NCBI RefSeq assembly: GCF_035920365.1 | Contig: NZ_CP109150.1 | Span: 1,674,001-1,738,000, forward strand | DNA length: 64,000 nt | Reading direction: 5' to 3' | Origin: Micromonospora sp. NBC_01740 | GTDB lineage: Bacteria > Actinomycetota > Actinomycetes > Mycobacteriales > Micromonosporaceae | In this document: piece by piece, positions 28,806 through 36,514 of the stretch | Layout of the letters: each line of letters begins with the position of its first letter | Numbering within the stretch: position 1 is the stretch's first letter | Notes under the pieces: generated by a model | The model's input: only the letters and a program-made list of their open reading frames with translations | What the model was told of the DNA's origin: nothing | Databases searched by the model: none | Position numbers and translations under genes: made by a program

Positions 28806-28819
28806 AGGGAGCGCTCCCA
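28806..28819. promoter_or_regulatory. CebR-like palindromic box upstream of bldC
   Basis: AGGGAGCGCTCCCA matches the Streptomyces CebR operator consensus TGGGAGCGCTCCCA in 13 of 14 bases; the inner 12 bp are a perfect palindrome. It lies 14 nt after the preceding stop and 224 nt before bldC. It could also be a short terminator stem. Confidence 0.4.
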
Positions 28820-29043
28820 TGCCGAGGTGAGTTCGTAGTCGACGCATCACGAACCGTGATCATGAGTCCGAATAAGGTACTTTCTGCCGTGTAAAAGTCG
28901 CATAAATCGGGCATGGTTCATCCGTCCGTCTAGGGACGTTCGGCCGTTCGGCCCATGTCGGACATCGGGGACTAGCCGGACCATGGGAGACGCGTCGACC
29001 GGCGGGACCCCGGCCGATGTCTATACATGTGGAGGAGTGACCG

Positions 29044-29253
29044 ATGGCATCGCGAACGCACGAACCAGAGCCGCTACTCACACCGGCCGAGGTGGCGTCG
29101 ATGTTCCGTGTCGACCCGAAGACGGTGACCCGGTGGGCAAAGGCGGGCAAGCTCAGCGCCATCCGCACGCTGGGTGGACACCGTCGGTACCGGGAATCGG
29201 AGGTCAGGGCCCTGTTGCAGGGACAGATCCCCCAGCAGCGCCAGGGGGACTGA
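29044..29253 (+). CDS. bldC: Developmental regulator BldC
   Basis: 69 residues, a stand-alone MerR-type winged helix: LLTPAEVASMFRVDPKTVTRWAKAG and LGGHRRYRESEVRALL. In Streptomyces BldC binds head to tail on direct repeats and controls the switch from growth to development. GGAGGAG lies 8 nt before the ATG. It is followed by a very strong terminator. The 251-base upstream region carries a CebR-like box but no clear sigma-A promoter. Confidence 0.95.
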   Translation: MASRTHEPEPLLTPAEVASMFRVDPKTVTRWAKAGKLSAIRTLGGHRRYRESEVRALLQGQIPQQRQGD

Positions 29254-29278
29254 CCGACCGGGATACAAACGGGTGTGA

Positions 29279-29313
29279 ACGGAGGGCGGCGGACATGGTC
29301 CGCCGCCCTCCGT
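29279..29313 (+). terminator. bldC terminator
   Basis: A 16-bp perfect stem, left arm ACGGAGGGCGGCGGAC (29279-29294), with a 3-nt loop ATG and its exact complement (29298-29313). Confidence 0.75.
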
Positions 29314-29354
29314 CGTGTCCGGACCCCGCCCGCGTACGGACGACGGGCGTGGGA

Positions 29355-29753
29355 TCAGGCGCCAGCCGGCGGCCGGTCCGCGAGGACGACCCGGATGCCG
29401 ACCGTGCCGCTCTCGCCGCGACGCAGGCGGCTGCCGAGCAGGCTGAGCCGGCCGATCATCCGGTACTTCTGCTTGATCAGCTCACGTACCCGCCGGGTGC
29501 CGGCCGCGTCGCAGAGGGTCGCGTGGGCGGCGACCGCCTCGCCGTGCGGGCGGCCCCGGACGTCGCACGGGGCCACCGTGACGTCGCCGCTGCGCCGGAT
29601 CCGCTTCACCTTGCCGGCGTCCGCCGCCGACCACACCCAGAGCGCGTCGCCGTCGCGCACCGCCCAGACCGGGGTCGGCACCGCCCGACCGTCCTTGCGG
29701 AACGTCGTGAGCAGGATGTACTTCTCCGCGCCGAGGCGGTCCAGGGTGGTCAC
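29355..29753 (-). CDS. PPOX-class F420-dependent oxidoreductase family protein
   Basis: 132 residues from GTG. A split-barrel flavin/F420 fold: ILLTTFRKDGRAVPTPVWAVRDGDALWVWS is the usual first half, and VTVAPCDVRGRPHGEAV the second strand pair. Members reduce F420-coupled substrates or bind haem products; the substrate here is unknown. The gene is divergent from a methyltransferase gene and looks leaderless. Confidence 0.8.
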   Translation of the reverse strand: MTTLDRLGAEKYILLTTFRKDGRAVPTPVWAVRDGDALWVWSAADAGKVKRIRRSGDVTVAPCDVRGRPHGEAVAAHATLCDAAGTRRVRELIKQKYRMIGRLSLLGSRLRRGESGTVGIRVVLADRPPAGA

Positions 29754-29760
29754 CCCGCCA

Positions 29761-29801
29761 AGGATACGGCCGGTGCGGCTGACTGACCGGCCGGATAGCG
29801 T
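29761..29801. promoter_or_regulatory. Paired leaderless promoters
   Basis: On the minus strand TATCCT (29766-29761) is 7 nt from the GTG at 29753; on the plus strand TAGCGT (29796-29801) is 7 nt from the GTG at 29809. Both fit the TAnnnT-N7-start rule of leaderless actinobacterial genes. Confidence 0.5.
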
Positions 29802-29808
29802 GAAGCCC

Positions 29809-30588
29809 GTGACGGGACAGCCACGGATCGGTGACGTGTTCGGGGAGATGCTGCGCGACGCGTACGCCGTGGCCACCGGGGTCGGCCCCCGCCCGCTGGC
29901 CGGCGGGCGGCTGCCGCGACCGGTCATCGAGATCATCGAGCGGGACGACGGGCTCATCAACGGCGCCCCCGCCGCGCACTACCTGGACGGGCCGGCCGAC
30001 TGGCAGCCGTACGACCACCGGGCCGTGGACCAAGTCCGGGGCGCGACCCTGGACGTCGGCGTCGGGGCGGGCCGGATCGCGCTGCTGCTCCAGGAACGGG
30101 GCGTGCCCGTCACCGGGCTGGACACCTCGGCCGGGGCGCTGGCCGTCTGCCGCCGCCGGGGCGTACGCGACCTGGTGCACGGCACGGTCGACGCGCACGT
30201 GGCGGACGGCTGCCGCTACGACACGTTCCTGCTGCTCGGCAACAACGTGGGCCTGCTGGAGGGGCGGGAACGCGGGCCGGCGCTGCTGGCCGCGCTGGCG
30301 GCGCTGGCCCGGCCGGGAGCACAGGTCATCGCCCACGGCACCGACCCGTACGGCACCCGGGACCCGGTCCACACGGGCTACCACGAGCGCAACCGGCGTC
30401 GGGGCCGGTTCGGTGGGCAGCTCCGGCTCCGACTGCGCTACCGGGAACTGGGCACCGAGTGGTTCGACTACCTGGTCTGCTCCCCGGACGAGCTGGCCGA
30501 GCTGGTCCGGGGCACCGACTGGCGGCTGACCGACGTGGACGATCGGGACGCGCCGTACTACCTGGCGACCCTGCGCCTCGCCGGCTGA
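29809..30588 (+). CDS. Class I SAM-dependent methyltransferase
   Basis: 259 residues. SAM-binding motif I is LDVGVGAGRIALLL, with the acidic residue after strand 2 in VTGLDTSAGALAV and motif IV as FLLLGNNVGLLEG. The N-terminal 60 residues form a cap. No target can be named. The long frame upstream of 29809 is non-coding. Confidence 0.82.
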   Translation: MTGQPRIGDVFGEMLRDAYAVATGVGPRPLAGGRLPRPVIEIIERDDGLINGAPAAHYLDGPADWQPYDHRAVDQVRGATLDVGVGAGRIALLLQERGVPVTGLDTSAGALAVCRRRGVRDLVHGTVDAHVADGCRYDTFLLLGNNVGLLEGRERGPALLAALAALARPGAQVIAHGTDPYGTRDPVHTGYHERNRRRGRFGGQLRLRLRYRELGTEWFDYLVCSPDELAELVRGTDWRLTDVDDRDAPYYLATLRLAG

Positions 30589-30661
30589 CGACCGGCCCCG
30601 ACCGCGGACCCCCCGACGCCGACGCCGGATTCCCGCCGGACGCGGGAACCCGGCGCGGGTG

Positions 30662-30958
30662 TCAGACCTGGACGGTCGGGGGGAGCTGCTCGGGCGGCAG
30701 GCCGCCGTCGCCGTCGACCACCTCGTCCGGGGTGCCGTCCTCGTCGAGGTCGACCATCGTGATGTCCACCTTGCCGTCCCCGTCGGTGTCGAACTGGAAC
30801 AGGTCGGGCTTGCCGTCCCCGTCGGTGTCGACCACCCAGACGTCGGTGCGGCCGTCGTTGTTGGTGTCGGCGCGCAGCAGGTCGACCCGCTCGTCCCCGC
30901 GGGTCTCCACGGTCTCCGCCGCGTCCGCGGCGTGCACGGTCTCCGGTGCCTGGCTCAT
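30662..30958 (-). CDS. Small protein with four EF-hand-like calcium repeats
   Basis: 98 residues, no signal peptide. After an Ala/Glu head come four tandem units: DTNNDGRTDVW, DTDGDGKPDLF, DTDGDGKVDIT and DLDEDGTPDEV. Each matches the DxDxDGxxD loop of EF-hand and thrombospondin type-3 repeats, at a spacing of about 12 residues, too short for full EF-hand helices. Calcium binding is likely. A long antisense frame covers it, but the repeat content shows this is the coding one. Confidence 0.75.
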   Translation of the reverse strand: MSQAPETVHAADAAETVETRGDERVDLLRADTNNDGRTDVWVVDTDGDGKPDLFQFDTDGDGKVDITMVDLDEDGTPDEVVDGDGGLPPEQLPPTVQV

Positions 30959-31120
30959 CTGGGCCGTCCTTCCCTCGGTTGCGTGCCGTGGTACCCGATC
31001 CGGCGCGCCCCCACGCATGCCGGGAAGATCGCCGCTGCATAGGGTCGGGCCCATGAGCGAGTGGAGCGGACGGCGGGGCGCGGGTCGACCCCGTCCCGCC
31101 ACCGGAGACAGGGAGGCGTC

Positions 31121-31978
31121 ATGAGCGACCGCTTTGTCGTCGTCGGGGCCGGCACGATGGGGCTCGGCATCGCGTACGTGGCGGCCGGAGCCGGCCACGC
31201 CGTCGAGCTGGTCGAGGTGGACCGGGCCCGGGGCGCGGCGGCCGTCGAGCGACTCGGGGAGCTGTGGGACAGGGCGGTGGAGCGCGGCAAGCTGGACGCC
31301 GACCGGGCCGCGACGAACCGGCAGCGGGTGACGCTGCGCTCGGGGCTCGCCGAGGTCGCCGAGGAGCCGGCCGTCGTGGTCGAAGCCGTACCGGAGCGGC
31401 CGGAGCTGAAGCGGGCGGTGCTGCGCGAGGCCGAGGCCCTGCGACCGGCGCTGCTGGGCAGCAACACCTCCAGCATCCCGATCGCCGAGCTGGCCGAGGG
31501 GCTGGCCCGACCCGAGCGCTTCCTCGGGCTGCACTTCTTCAACCCGGTCTGGGCGATGGCCCTGCTGGAGGTCGTGGTCGGCCCGGCCACCGCCGAGGAG
31601 ACCACCGCCGCGGCGGTCGCGCTCGCCGGGCGGCTGGGCAAGGACCCCGTCGTCGTACGCGACATGCCCGGCTTCGCCACCTCCCGGCTCGGGGTCACCC
31701 TCGGGCTGGAGGCCATCCGGATGGTCGCCGACGGGGTGGCCAGCCCGGCCGACATCGACAAGGCGATGGTGCTCGGCTACCGGCACCCGGTCGGCCCGCT
31801 GGAGCTGACGGACATCGTCGGGCTGGACGTGCGGCTCGACATCGCGCGCACCCTCCAGGCCGCGTACGGGGACCGGTTCGCCCCGCCGCCGCTGCTCGCG
31901 GAGATGGTGGCCGCCGGCCGCCTGGGCAAGAAGTCCGGCCAGGGCTTCTACCGCTGGGAAGGCGGGGTGCGCTCGTGA
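31121..31978 (+). CDS. 3-hydroxyacyl-CoA dehydrogenase
   Basis: 285 residues from an ATG after GGGAGG. The NAD loop is VVVGAGTMGLGIAYVAA; catalytic His-Glu and Ser/Asn residues are seen in GLHFFNPVWAMALLEVV and SNTSSIP; KKSGQGFYRW closes the helical domain. It oxidises 3-hydroxyacyl-CoA, as PaaH/Hbd-type enzymes do. Enoyl-CoA hydratase follows 112 nt later, so the two make consecutive beta-oxidation steps. Confidence 0.9.
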   Translation: MSDRFVVVGAGTMGLGIAYVAAGAGHAVELVEVDRARGAAAVERLGELWDRAVERGKLDADRAATNRQRVTLRSGLAEVAEEPAVVVEAVPERPELKRAVLREAEALRPALLGSNTSSIPIAELAEGLARPERFLGLHFFNPVWAMALLEVVVGPATAEETTAAAVALAGRLGKDPVVVRDMPGFATSRLGVTLGLEAIRMVADGVASPADIDKAMVLGYRHPVGPLELTDIVGLDVRLDIARTLQAAYGDRFAPPPLLAEMVAAGRLGKKSGQGFYRWEGGVRS

Positions 31979-32076
31979 GCGTGAGGAGTGAGCTTGCGAG
32001 CCCCGCAGTCGCGAACGGAGGGTCGGCACGGGTGAGCGTGAGGAGTGAGCTTGCGAGCCCCGCAGTCGCGAACGGA
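31975..32076 (+). repeat. Two identical 45-bp direct repeats
   Basis: Copies at 31975-32019 and 32032-32076 are identical, beginning GTGAGCGTGAGGAGTGAGC and ending CAGTCGCGAACGGA, with a 12-bp spacer. The first copy includes the stop codon of the dehydrogenase gene. This looks like a local duplication of an intergenic sequence type common in Micromonospora. Confidence 0.8.
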
Positions 32077-32090
32077 AGGGGGGCCTGCTC

Positions 32091-32834
32091 ATGAGTGGGC
32101 TGCGGATCGAGGAGCAGCCGGACCGGCTGGTGGTGACGCTCGACCGGCCGGAGAAGCGCAACGCCATCGACGCCGACCTGATCGCCGAGCTGCACCAGGT
32201 CTGCGCGGAGCTGGAGGCGCGGCCCCGCCTGCTGCTGCTCACCGGCGGCGCCGAGGGGATCTTCGCCGGTGGGGCGGACATCGGGCAGCTTCGTGAGCGG
32301 GGCCGGCTGGACGCCCTCGCGGCGATCAACTCGGCGGCCTTCGCCCGGATCCGGGCGCTGCCGATGCCGACCGTGGCGGCCGTGGACGGGCCCGCGCTGG
32401 GCGGGGGCGCCGAGCTGGCGTACGCCTGCGATCTGCGGGTCTGCACGGCGCGGGCGGTGTTCGGCCAGCCGGAGGTCCGGCTGGGGATCCTGGCCGGCGC
32501 GGGCGCCACCCACCGGCTGCCGGCGCTGGTCGGGGAGGCCCGGGCCAAGGAACTGCTCTTCACCGGCCGGCGGGTGGACGCCGAGGAGGCGCTGCGGATC
32601 GGGCTCGTCAACCGGGTGGTGGCCGAGCCCGGCGAGCTGCTGCCCACGGCGCATGGGCTGCTCGACGAGATGGCGAAGGGGTCCGCGCTGGCGCTGCGGC
32701 TGACCAAGCTGGCGGTCGACGCGCCGGCCGCCGCGCACCCGCACCTCGACCTGGTCAGCCAGGCGGTGCTCTTCGAGGACGAGGAGAAGCACCGGCGGAT
32801 GACGGAGTTCCTCGAGCGGCGACGCCCCCGCTGA
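32091..32834 (+). CDS. Enoyl-CoA hydratase/isomerase
   Basis: 247 residues from ATG. Crotonase fold: RPEKRNAID, FAGGADIGQL and GPALGGGAELAYACDLR hold the CoA-binding and oxyanion region, with the first catalytic Glu in GGAEL and the second in FGQPEVRLG. It hydrates trans-2-enoyl-CoA to the substrate of the upstream dehydrogenase. Both expected Glu residues are present. Confidence 0.9.
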   Translation: MSGLRIEEQPDRLVVTLDRPEKRNAIDADLIAELHQVCAELEARPRLLLLTGGAEGIFAGGADIGQLRERGRLDALAAINSAAFARIRALPMPTVAAVDGPALGGGAELAYACDLRVCTARAVFGQPEVRLGILAGAGATHRLPALVGEARAKELLFTGRRVDAEEALRIGLVNRVVAEPGELLPTAHGLLDEMAKGSALALRLTKLAVDAPAAAHPHLDLVSQAVLFEDEEKHRRMTEFLERRRPR

Positions 32835-32848
32835 GCCCCGGACGAGAC

Positions 32849-32879
32849 GACGGCCGCACCGGTCACCGGTGCGGCCGTC
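32849..32879. terminator. Bidirectional hairpin terminator
   Basis: GACGGCCGCACCGG (32849-32862) pairs perfectly with CCGGTGCGGCCGTC (32866-32879) over a 3-nt loop, between convergent genes. Confidence 0.7.
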
Positions 32880-32899
32880 CGTGTCCCACGGGTGGTGAC

Positions 32900-34249
32900 T
32901 CAGTGCCGGATCTGCACCCCGGCGTCCGCGAGGGCCCGGATCACCTCTGCGGACTCGGCGAAGCCGATGACCAGCACGGCCTCCGCGCCGAAGTCCTTGA
33001 TCTCCTTCGCGCCCGCGACGAAGTCGATCGGGTTCGCCTTGGCGTCCGCCGGCGGGTCGTAGGTCAGCAGCTTGAGCCGGTCACCGCCGATGCCGGCCCG
33101 CTCCAACTCGGCCCGGACGGTGCCCTGGAGGCCCTCGCCGTAGGAGTCCTTACGGGCGACGATGGCGATCTTCTGCGGGCCGTCGCGGAGGATGACGTCG
33201 GCCAGCGCCCGGCCCTGGAGGCTGTCCGGCGGGGCGGTGCGGAAGTAGAGGCCGTTGTCGTCCAGCTCGGTGAGGCTGGCATCGGTGTTCGACGGGGAGA
33301 ACAGCACCTTCCCGGCCTGCACCACGTCGGGCAGCACCGCGCGGGAGATGCCGGAGGCGCTGGCGCCGATGATGACGTGGACCTTCTGCGCGACGTGCCT
33401 CGCCACGGTGGCCTTGGCGACCGCCGGGTTGGTGCCGTCGTCGCCGTCGATCCAGACCACCGGCTCGCCGAGCACCCCGCCCGCCGCGTTGATCTCCCTG
33501 ATCGCCAGCTTGGTGCCGGCGGAGATCGGCGGGTACGCGAGGGCCAGGTCACCGGTCTGCGACAGCAGGCCGCCCAGGACCAGCGGCGAGCCGTCGCTGC
33601 GGTCGGTCCGGCCGCCACGCTGCTTCTTCGCCTTCGGCGGGGCCTTGGTGCTCGCCGCCGACTCGTCCCCGGCCCCGACGAACTCCGTCTTGCCGTCGTT
33701 GAGCCGCTGGCCGTCGAAGTGCAGCGTGCCGTAGCTCGCGGTGGACGGCTCGCCGGCGTCGGTGAAGCCGGCCCGGGTCAGCGAGACGCTGCGGTACTCC
33801 ACGTCCCGGCCCGCGCGGGCCAGGGTCAGGCACTCCGCCACCCGTTCGCAGCGCTGCCCGTCGTTGGTGACCCCGACGATCTGCTTCGCGATGGCGGCCG
33901 GATCCGTCGTGCCCGCGAGCTGGGCGGCGATCGCGCTGATCACCACCGCGTCGTACGCCTCGGCGGAGTAGAGGAAGTCGCCCAGCTTCGGGTCGACGGA
34001 CCGGAGCCGGTTCTTGAAGTCCTCGGGCAGGGGCGTGAGCGGCGTGGTGCCCTTCATGCCGTCGACCAGGCTGGCGCGGTCCTTCAGCTCGGCAGGGTAC
34101 GAGTTCAGCATGTTGCCGTCGGTGCCGTAGAGGCGCACCTGTTGGGTGGCCGCCTCCTCGGGCTCTTCGGTCCCGCAGGCGCTCGTGGCGAGCAGGAACG
34201 TCGCGCAGGCAGCCAGGGTGGCCGCCCGCGAGGCGCGTGACTTGAACAT
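32900..34249 (-). CDS. ABC-type substrate-binding lipoprotein, apparently circularly permuted
   Basis: 449 residues with a lipobox (LLATSAC, Cys25). The branched-chain-amino-acid type (type I periplasmic) family normally begins with LGxxLPxTG..NAAGG and later continues ..GTDGN..YDAV. Here the order is swapped. Residues 38-195 (LYGTDGNMLNSYP, SVDPKLGDFLYSAEAYDAV, QRCERVAEC, ASYGTLHFDG) match the usual C-terminal third. A basic linker follows (196-221, STKAPPKAKKQRGG). Residues 222-449 (LGGLLSQTGDLALAYPPISA, AIREINAAGGVLGEP, GLYFRTAPPDSLQG, VLVIGFAESAEVIRALADAGV) match the usual N-terminal two thirds and stop exactly where GTDGN would continue. No permease or ATPase is adjacent. The reading frame is open throughout, so this is not a frameshift. 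Confidence 0.82.
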   Translation of the reverse strand: MFKSRASRAATLAACATFLLATSACGTEEPEEAATQQVRLYGTDGNMLNSYPAELKDRASLVDGMKGTTPLTPLPEDFKNRLRSVDPKLGDFLYSAEAYDAVVISAIAAQLAGTTDPAAIAKQIVGVTNDGQRCERVAECLTLARAGRDVEYRSVSLTRAGFTDAGEPSTASYGTLHFDGQRLNDGKTEFVGAGDESAASTKAPPKAKKQRGGRTDRSDGSPLVLGGLLSQTGDLALAYPPISAGTKLAIREINAAGGVLGEPVVWIDGDDGTNPAVAKATVARHVAQKVHVIIGASASGISRAVLPDVVQAGKVLFSPSNTDASLTELDDNGLYFRTAPPDSLQGRALADVILRDGPQKIAIVARKDSYGEGLQGTVRAELERAGIGGDRLKLLTYDPPADAKANPIDFVAGAKEIKDFGAEAVLVIGFAESAEVIRALADAGVQIRH

Positions 34250-34404
34250 GGTCGTCCTTCCTCCGGCGAAGGTCCGCTGCGCACATTAGCGTGCTGGGCC
34301 GTGCGGCGGGACCACGGATGCGGCTCAATCCGCAGGTCGCCCGCCCTGATTACGGAGCGTGACCGCTGGTGGATGGCTTGACCCTCCCCTCTACCGTGCT
34401 GTGG

Positions 34405-34794
34405 GTGACGGACTCACCACAGCAGACGCTTGACGACGCGACCGCCGTGCTCCGCTCGGCGCTGGCCGGGGACGGCGACGCGGTGGCGGGGGCGTTCGAC
34501 GCGGTCGTCGACCGGTCCGGCCTGGCCGGCGCGTACGGGGTGGCCTGGTGTCTTGCCGCCACCATGGTCGGCGATCCGGTGCCGCCGGGCACGTGCGCGC
34601 TGGACTTCCCCGGCATCGAGGAGGCGGGCTACGACACCCGCTGGGTGGCGCGCTTCGTGAGCGCGTACGCCAACGCCGACGACGACACCGGCGAGGCGCT
34701 GTTCGGCGCGGCGGCGGCCGACGGGCTGCTGCCGGAGTGCCTGCTCACGCTCGCCGGCTCGACCGTGGCAACGCTGCGTAGCCGGACCACCTGA
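34405..34794 (+). CDS. Hypothetical protein
   Basis: 129 residues from a GTG at 34405; the frame is open 36 nt further up. Mostly helical, Ala-rich, acidic (LDDATAVLRSALAGDGDAVAGAF, then WVARFVSAYANADDDTGEALFGAAAADG). No family recognised. Third positions are strongly GC, as in its neighbours, which supports coding. Confidence 0.6.
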   Translation: MTDSPQQTLDDATAVLRSALAGDGDAVAGAFDAVVDRSGLAGAYGVAWCLAATMVGDPVPPGTCALDFPGIEEAGYDTRWVARFVSAYANADDDTGEALFGAAAADGLLPECLLTLAGSTVATLRSRTT

Positions 34795-34843
34795 CCGTTC
34801 GTGCCGCCCCGACGGCACGGACCGGGACGACGGCGCACGCCGG

Positions 34844-34914
34844 CCGGACGGTTGGGCGCCCGGCGGCCCGGACGGGTGGGCGCCCGCCAGCCGGACCGTC
34901 GCCCGCCCGCCCGC
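34844..34914. repeat. Imperfect 24-bp tandem repeat
   Basis: Three decayed copies beginning CCGGACGGTTGGGCGCCC, CCGGACGGGTGGGCGCCC and CCGGACCGTCGCCCGCCC start at 34844, 34868 and 34891, filling most of the gap before the DUF2786 gene. Confidence 0.5.
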
Positions 34915-34964
34915 CGGCCCGGACGTGGCGCGGCGGGGCCGGACCGCCGTGACAGGCTGAGGGC

Positions 34965-35672
34965 ATGTCCGACGCCATGCTCAGCAAGGTGCGCAAGCTG
35001 CTGGCCCAGGCCGAGGACCCGGCCTGCACCCCCGCCGAGTCGGCCGCGTTCACGGCCAAGGCGACCGAGCTGATCGCCCGCTACGGCGTGGACCGGGCGC
35101 TGCTGGCCGCCCGGGACCCGGCCACGGACCCGGTCGGCGACCGGGTGGTCGAGGTCGTCGCCCCGTACGCCCGGGACAAGGCCGGCCTGCTCGCCGCGGT
35201 CGCCGATCCGCTGCGCTGCCGCTGCGTCCGCCGCCGGGAGGGCGCCGGCTTCGCCATGCACCTGTTCGGCTTCGCCAGCGACCTGGAACGGGTCGAGCTG
35301 CTCTTCACGTCGCTGCTGGTGCAGGCCGCCCACGGGCTGGCCGGCGTCGAGGTGCCGGCCGGCGCGCACGTCGCCGCCTTCCGGCGCTCGTGGCTGGCCG
35401 GGTTCGCCCAGGTGATCGGCGTGCGACTGCGGGCGGCGGAGGCCGGGGCGGTCGCCGAGGCGGGCGCGCCCTCGGTGGCTCTGGTCCTGGCCGACCGGTC
35501 GGACCGGGTCCAGCACCGCGTCGCCGAGGTGTACCCACGCCTGCGTACCGCCGCGCCGCGCCGGCTGGCCGGCGGCGGGTTCGGCTCGGGTGCCGAGGCG
35601 GGCCGCCGCGCCGACCTCGGCGGCCGGGGCGTCGCCACCGCGCCGGGCGCCCGTCCCGGCCTCGACCGCTGA
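34965..35672 (+). CDS. DUF2786 domain protein
   Basis: 235 residues. The N-terminal 40 residues (LSKVRKLLAQAEDPACTPAESAAFTAKATELIARYG) are the DUF2786 pattern, often found on phage and plasmid DNA-related proteins. The middle (FAMHLFGFASDLERVELLFTSLL) continues the known family architecture. The last 45 residues are Gly/Arg-rich and variable. Function unknown. Confidence 0.8.
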   Translation: MSDAMLSKVRKLLAQAEDPACTPAESAAFTAKATELIARYGVDRALLAARDPATDPVGDRVVEVVAPYARDKAGLLAAVADPLRCRCVRRREGAGFAMHLFGFASDLERVELLFTSLLVQAAHGLAGVEVPAGAHVAAFRRSWLAGFAQVIGVRLRAAEAGAVAEAGAPSVALVLADRSDRVQHRVAEVYPRLRTAAPRRLAGGGFGSGAEAGRRADLGGRGVATAPGARPGLDR

Positions 35673-35792
35673 CCCGCCGCAGCCTCTGGCGGTGCGTGAC
35701 GGTGGCGGATGGTATCGGTGGCGCGTGGCCGGGCGGCGGTGGCGCGTGGTGCGGGCGGTCGGGCCGCGGCCGCTGATTCGCTCGGAAGCCGG

Positions 35793-36311
35793 TCAGTCGG
35801 CGCTGTGGTCGGCCACTCTGGCGGCGTAGCGGGTGAGCAGCTCGTGCCAGCCGGCGGTCAGCGCCTGCCGGTAGCCCTCCGCGGCCTCGCCGTGCCGGTC
35901 GAAGTGCCGGTGTTCGACCGCCACCCGCGTCCGCTCCGGCCCGTCGGCGTGGAAGAGCACCTCCACCTCGCTCGCCTTCGCCGGGTCCGGCACCGGTGCC
36001 CGGTCCGCCCCGATCTGCCAGGTGAAGACCAGCCGCTCGGGCGGATCCCAGGTCAGCACCCGGCCCCAGTCGCAGCGGAAGCCGTGCGGACCGATCTCGT
36101 AGAGCATCCCGCCGCCGCGCGGCTCCATGCCCAGGTCGGCTAGCTGCTCCGGCCCGGACCAGGTGTATTCCACCACCCACCACTGCGCCAGGGCGCCGGT
36201 GAACACCTCGAACGCCCGCTGCGCGGGAGCGGGGACCAGGAGGGCGCTGCGCAACGCGAATCGTTCGGACTCCTGCCGGATGCCGGCCGGGTCAGCCATC
36301 TCCTGTCCCAT
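35793..36311 (-). CDS. SRPBCC (AHSA1-like) domain protein
   Basis: 172 residues. A helix-grip fold is indicated by VPAPAQRAFEVFTGALAQWW at the start, the central GGGMLYEIGPHGFRCDWGRVLTWDPPERLVFTW and the final helix GYRQALTAGWHELLTRYAA. Such proteins bind hydrophobic ligands or assist Hsp90-like partners. No specific ligand can be given. Confidence 0.8.
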   Translation of the reverse strand: MGQEMADPAGIRQESERFALRSALLVPAPAQRAFEVFTGALAQWWVVEYTWSGPEQLADLGMEPRGGGMLYEIGPHGFRCDWGRVLTWDPPERLVFTWQIGADRAPVPDPAKASEVEVLFHADGPERTRVAVEHRHFDRHGEAAEGYRQALTAGWHELLTRYAARVADHSAD

Positions 36312-36514
36312 AGGCCCGGACCATACCGGCTCATGCCCGGGTGCGCAGCTTCGTGATTGCTGTCTTCGGGCCGCCCATCCGTACGCCGGAAGACGCCCGC
36401 GCGCCCCGCCCGTGACCGGCCGGGTCGCCGTGCCGGCGGGATGTTCGGCCGGATAGCGGGTACCCGCGCCGAACGGTCCCGGCCGGCCCGGCCGGAGAAT
36501 GCGGAGCGGGGAGC

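Noticed and set aside
30662..32866. A 734-residue minus-strand frame containing the EF-hand-like gene in its last part
   Set aside because: Most of it lies opposite the hydroxyacyl-CoA dehydrogenase and enoyl-CoA hydratase genes; only the last 98 codons in this frame read as a genuine protein.
32900..34249. Idea that the binding protein is two genes fused by a sequencing error
   Set aside because: There is one lipobox, one continuous frame and a composition typical of a linker in the middle; a frameshift cannot exchange the order of the two parts.
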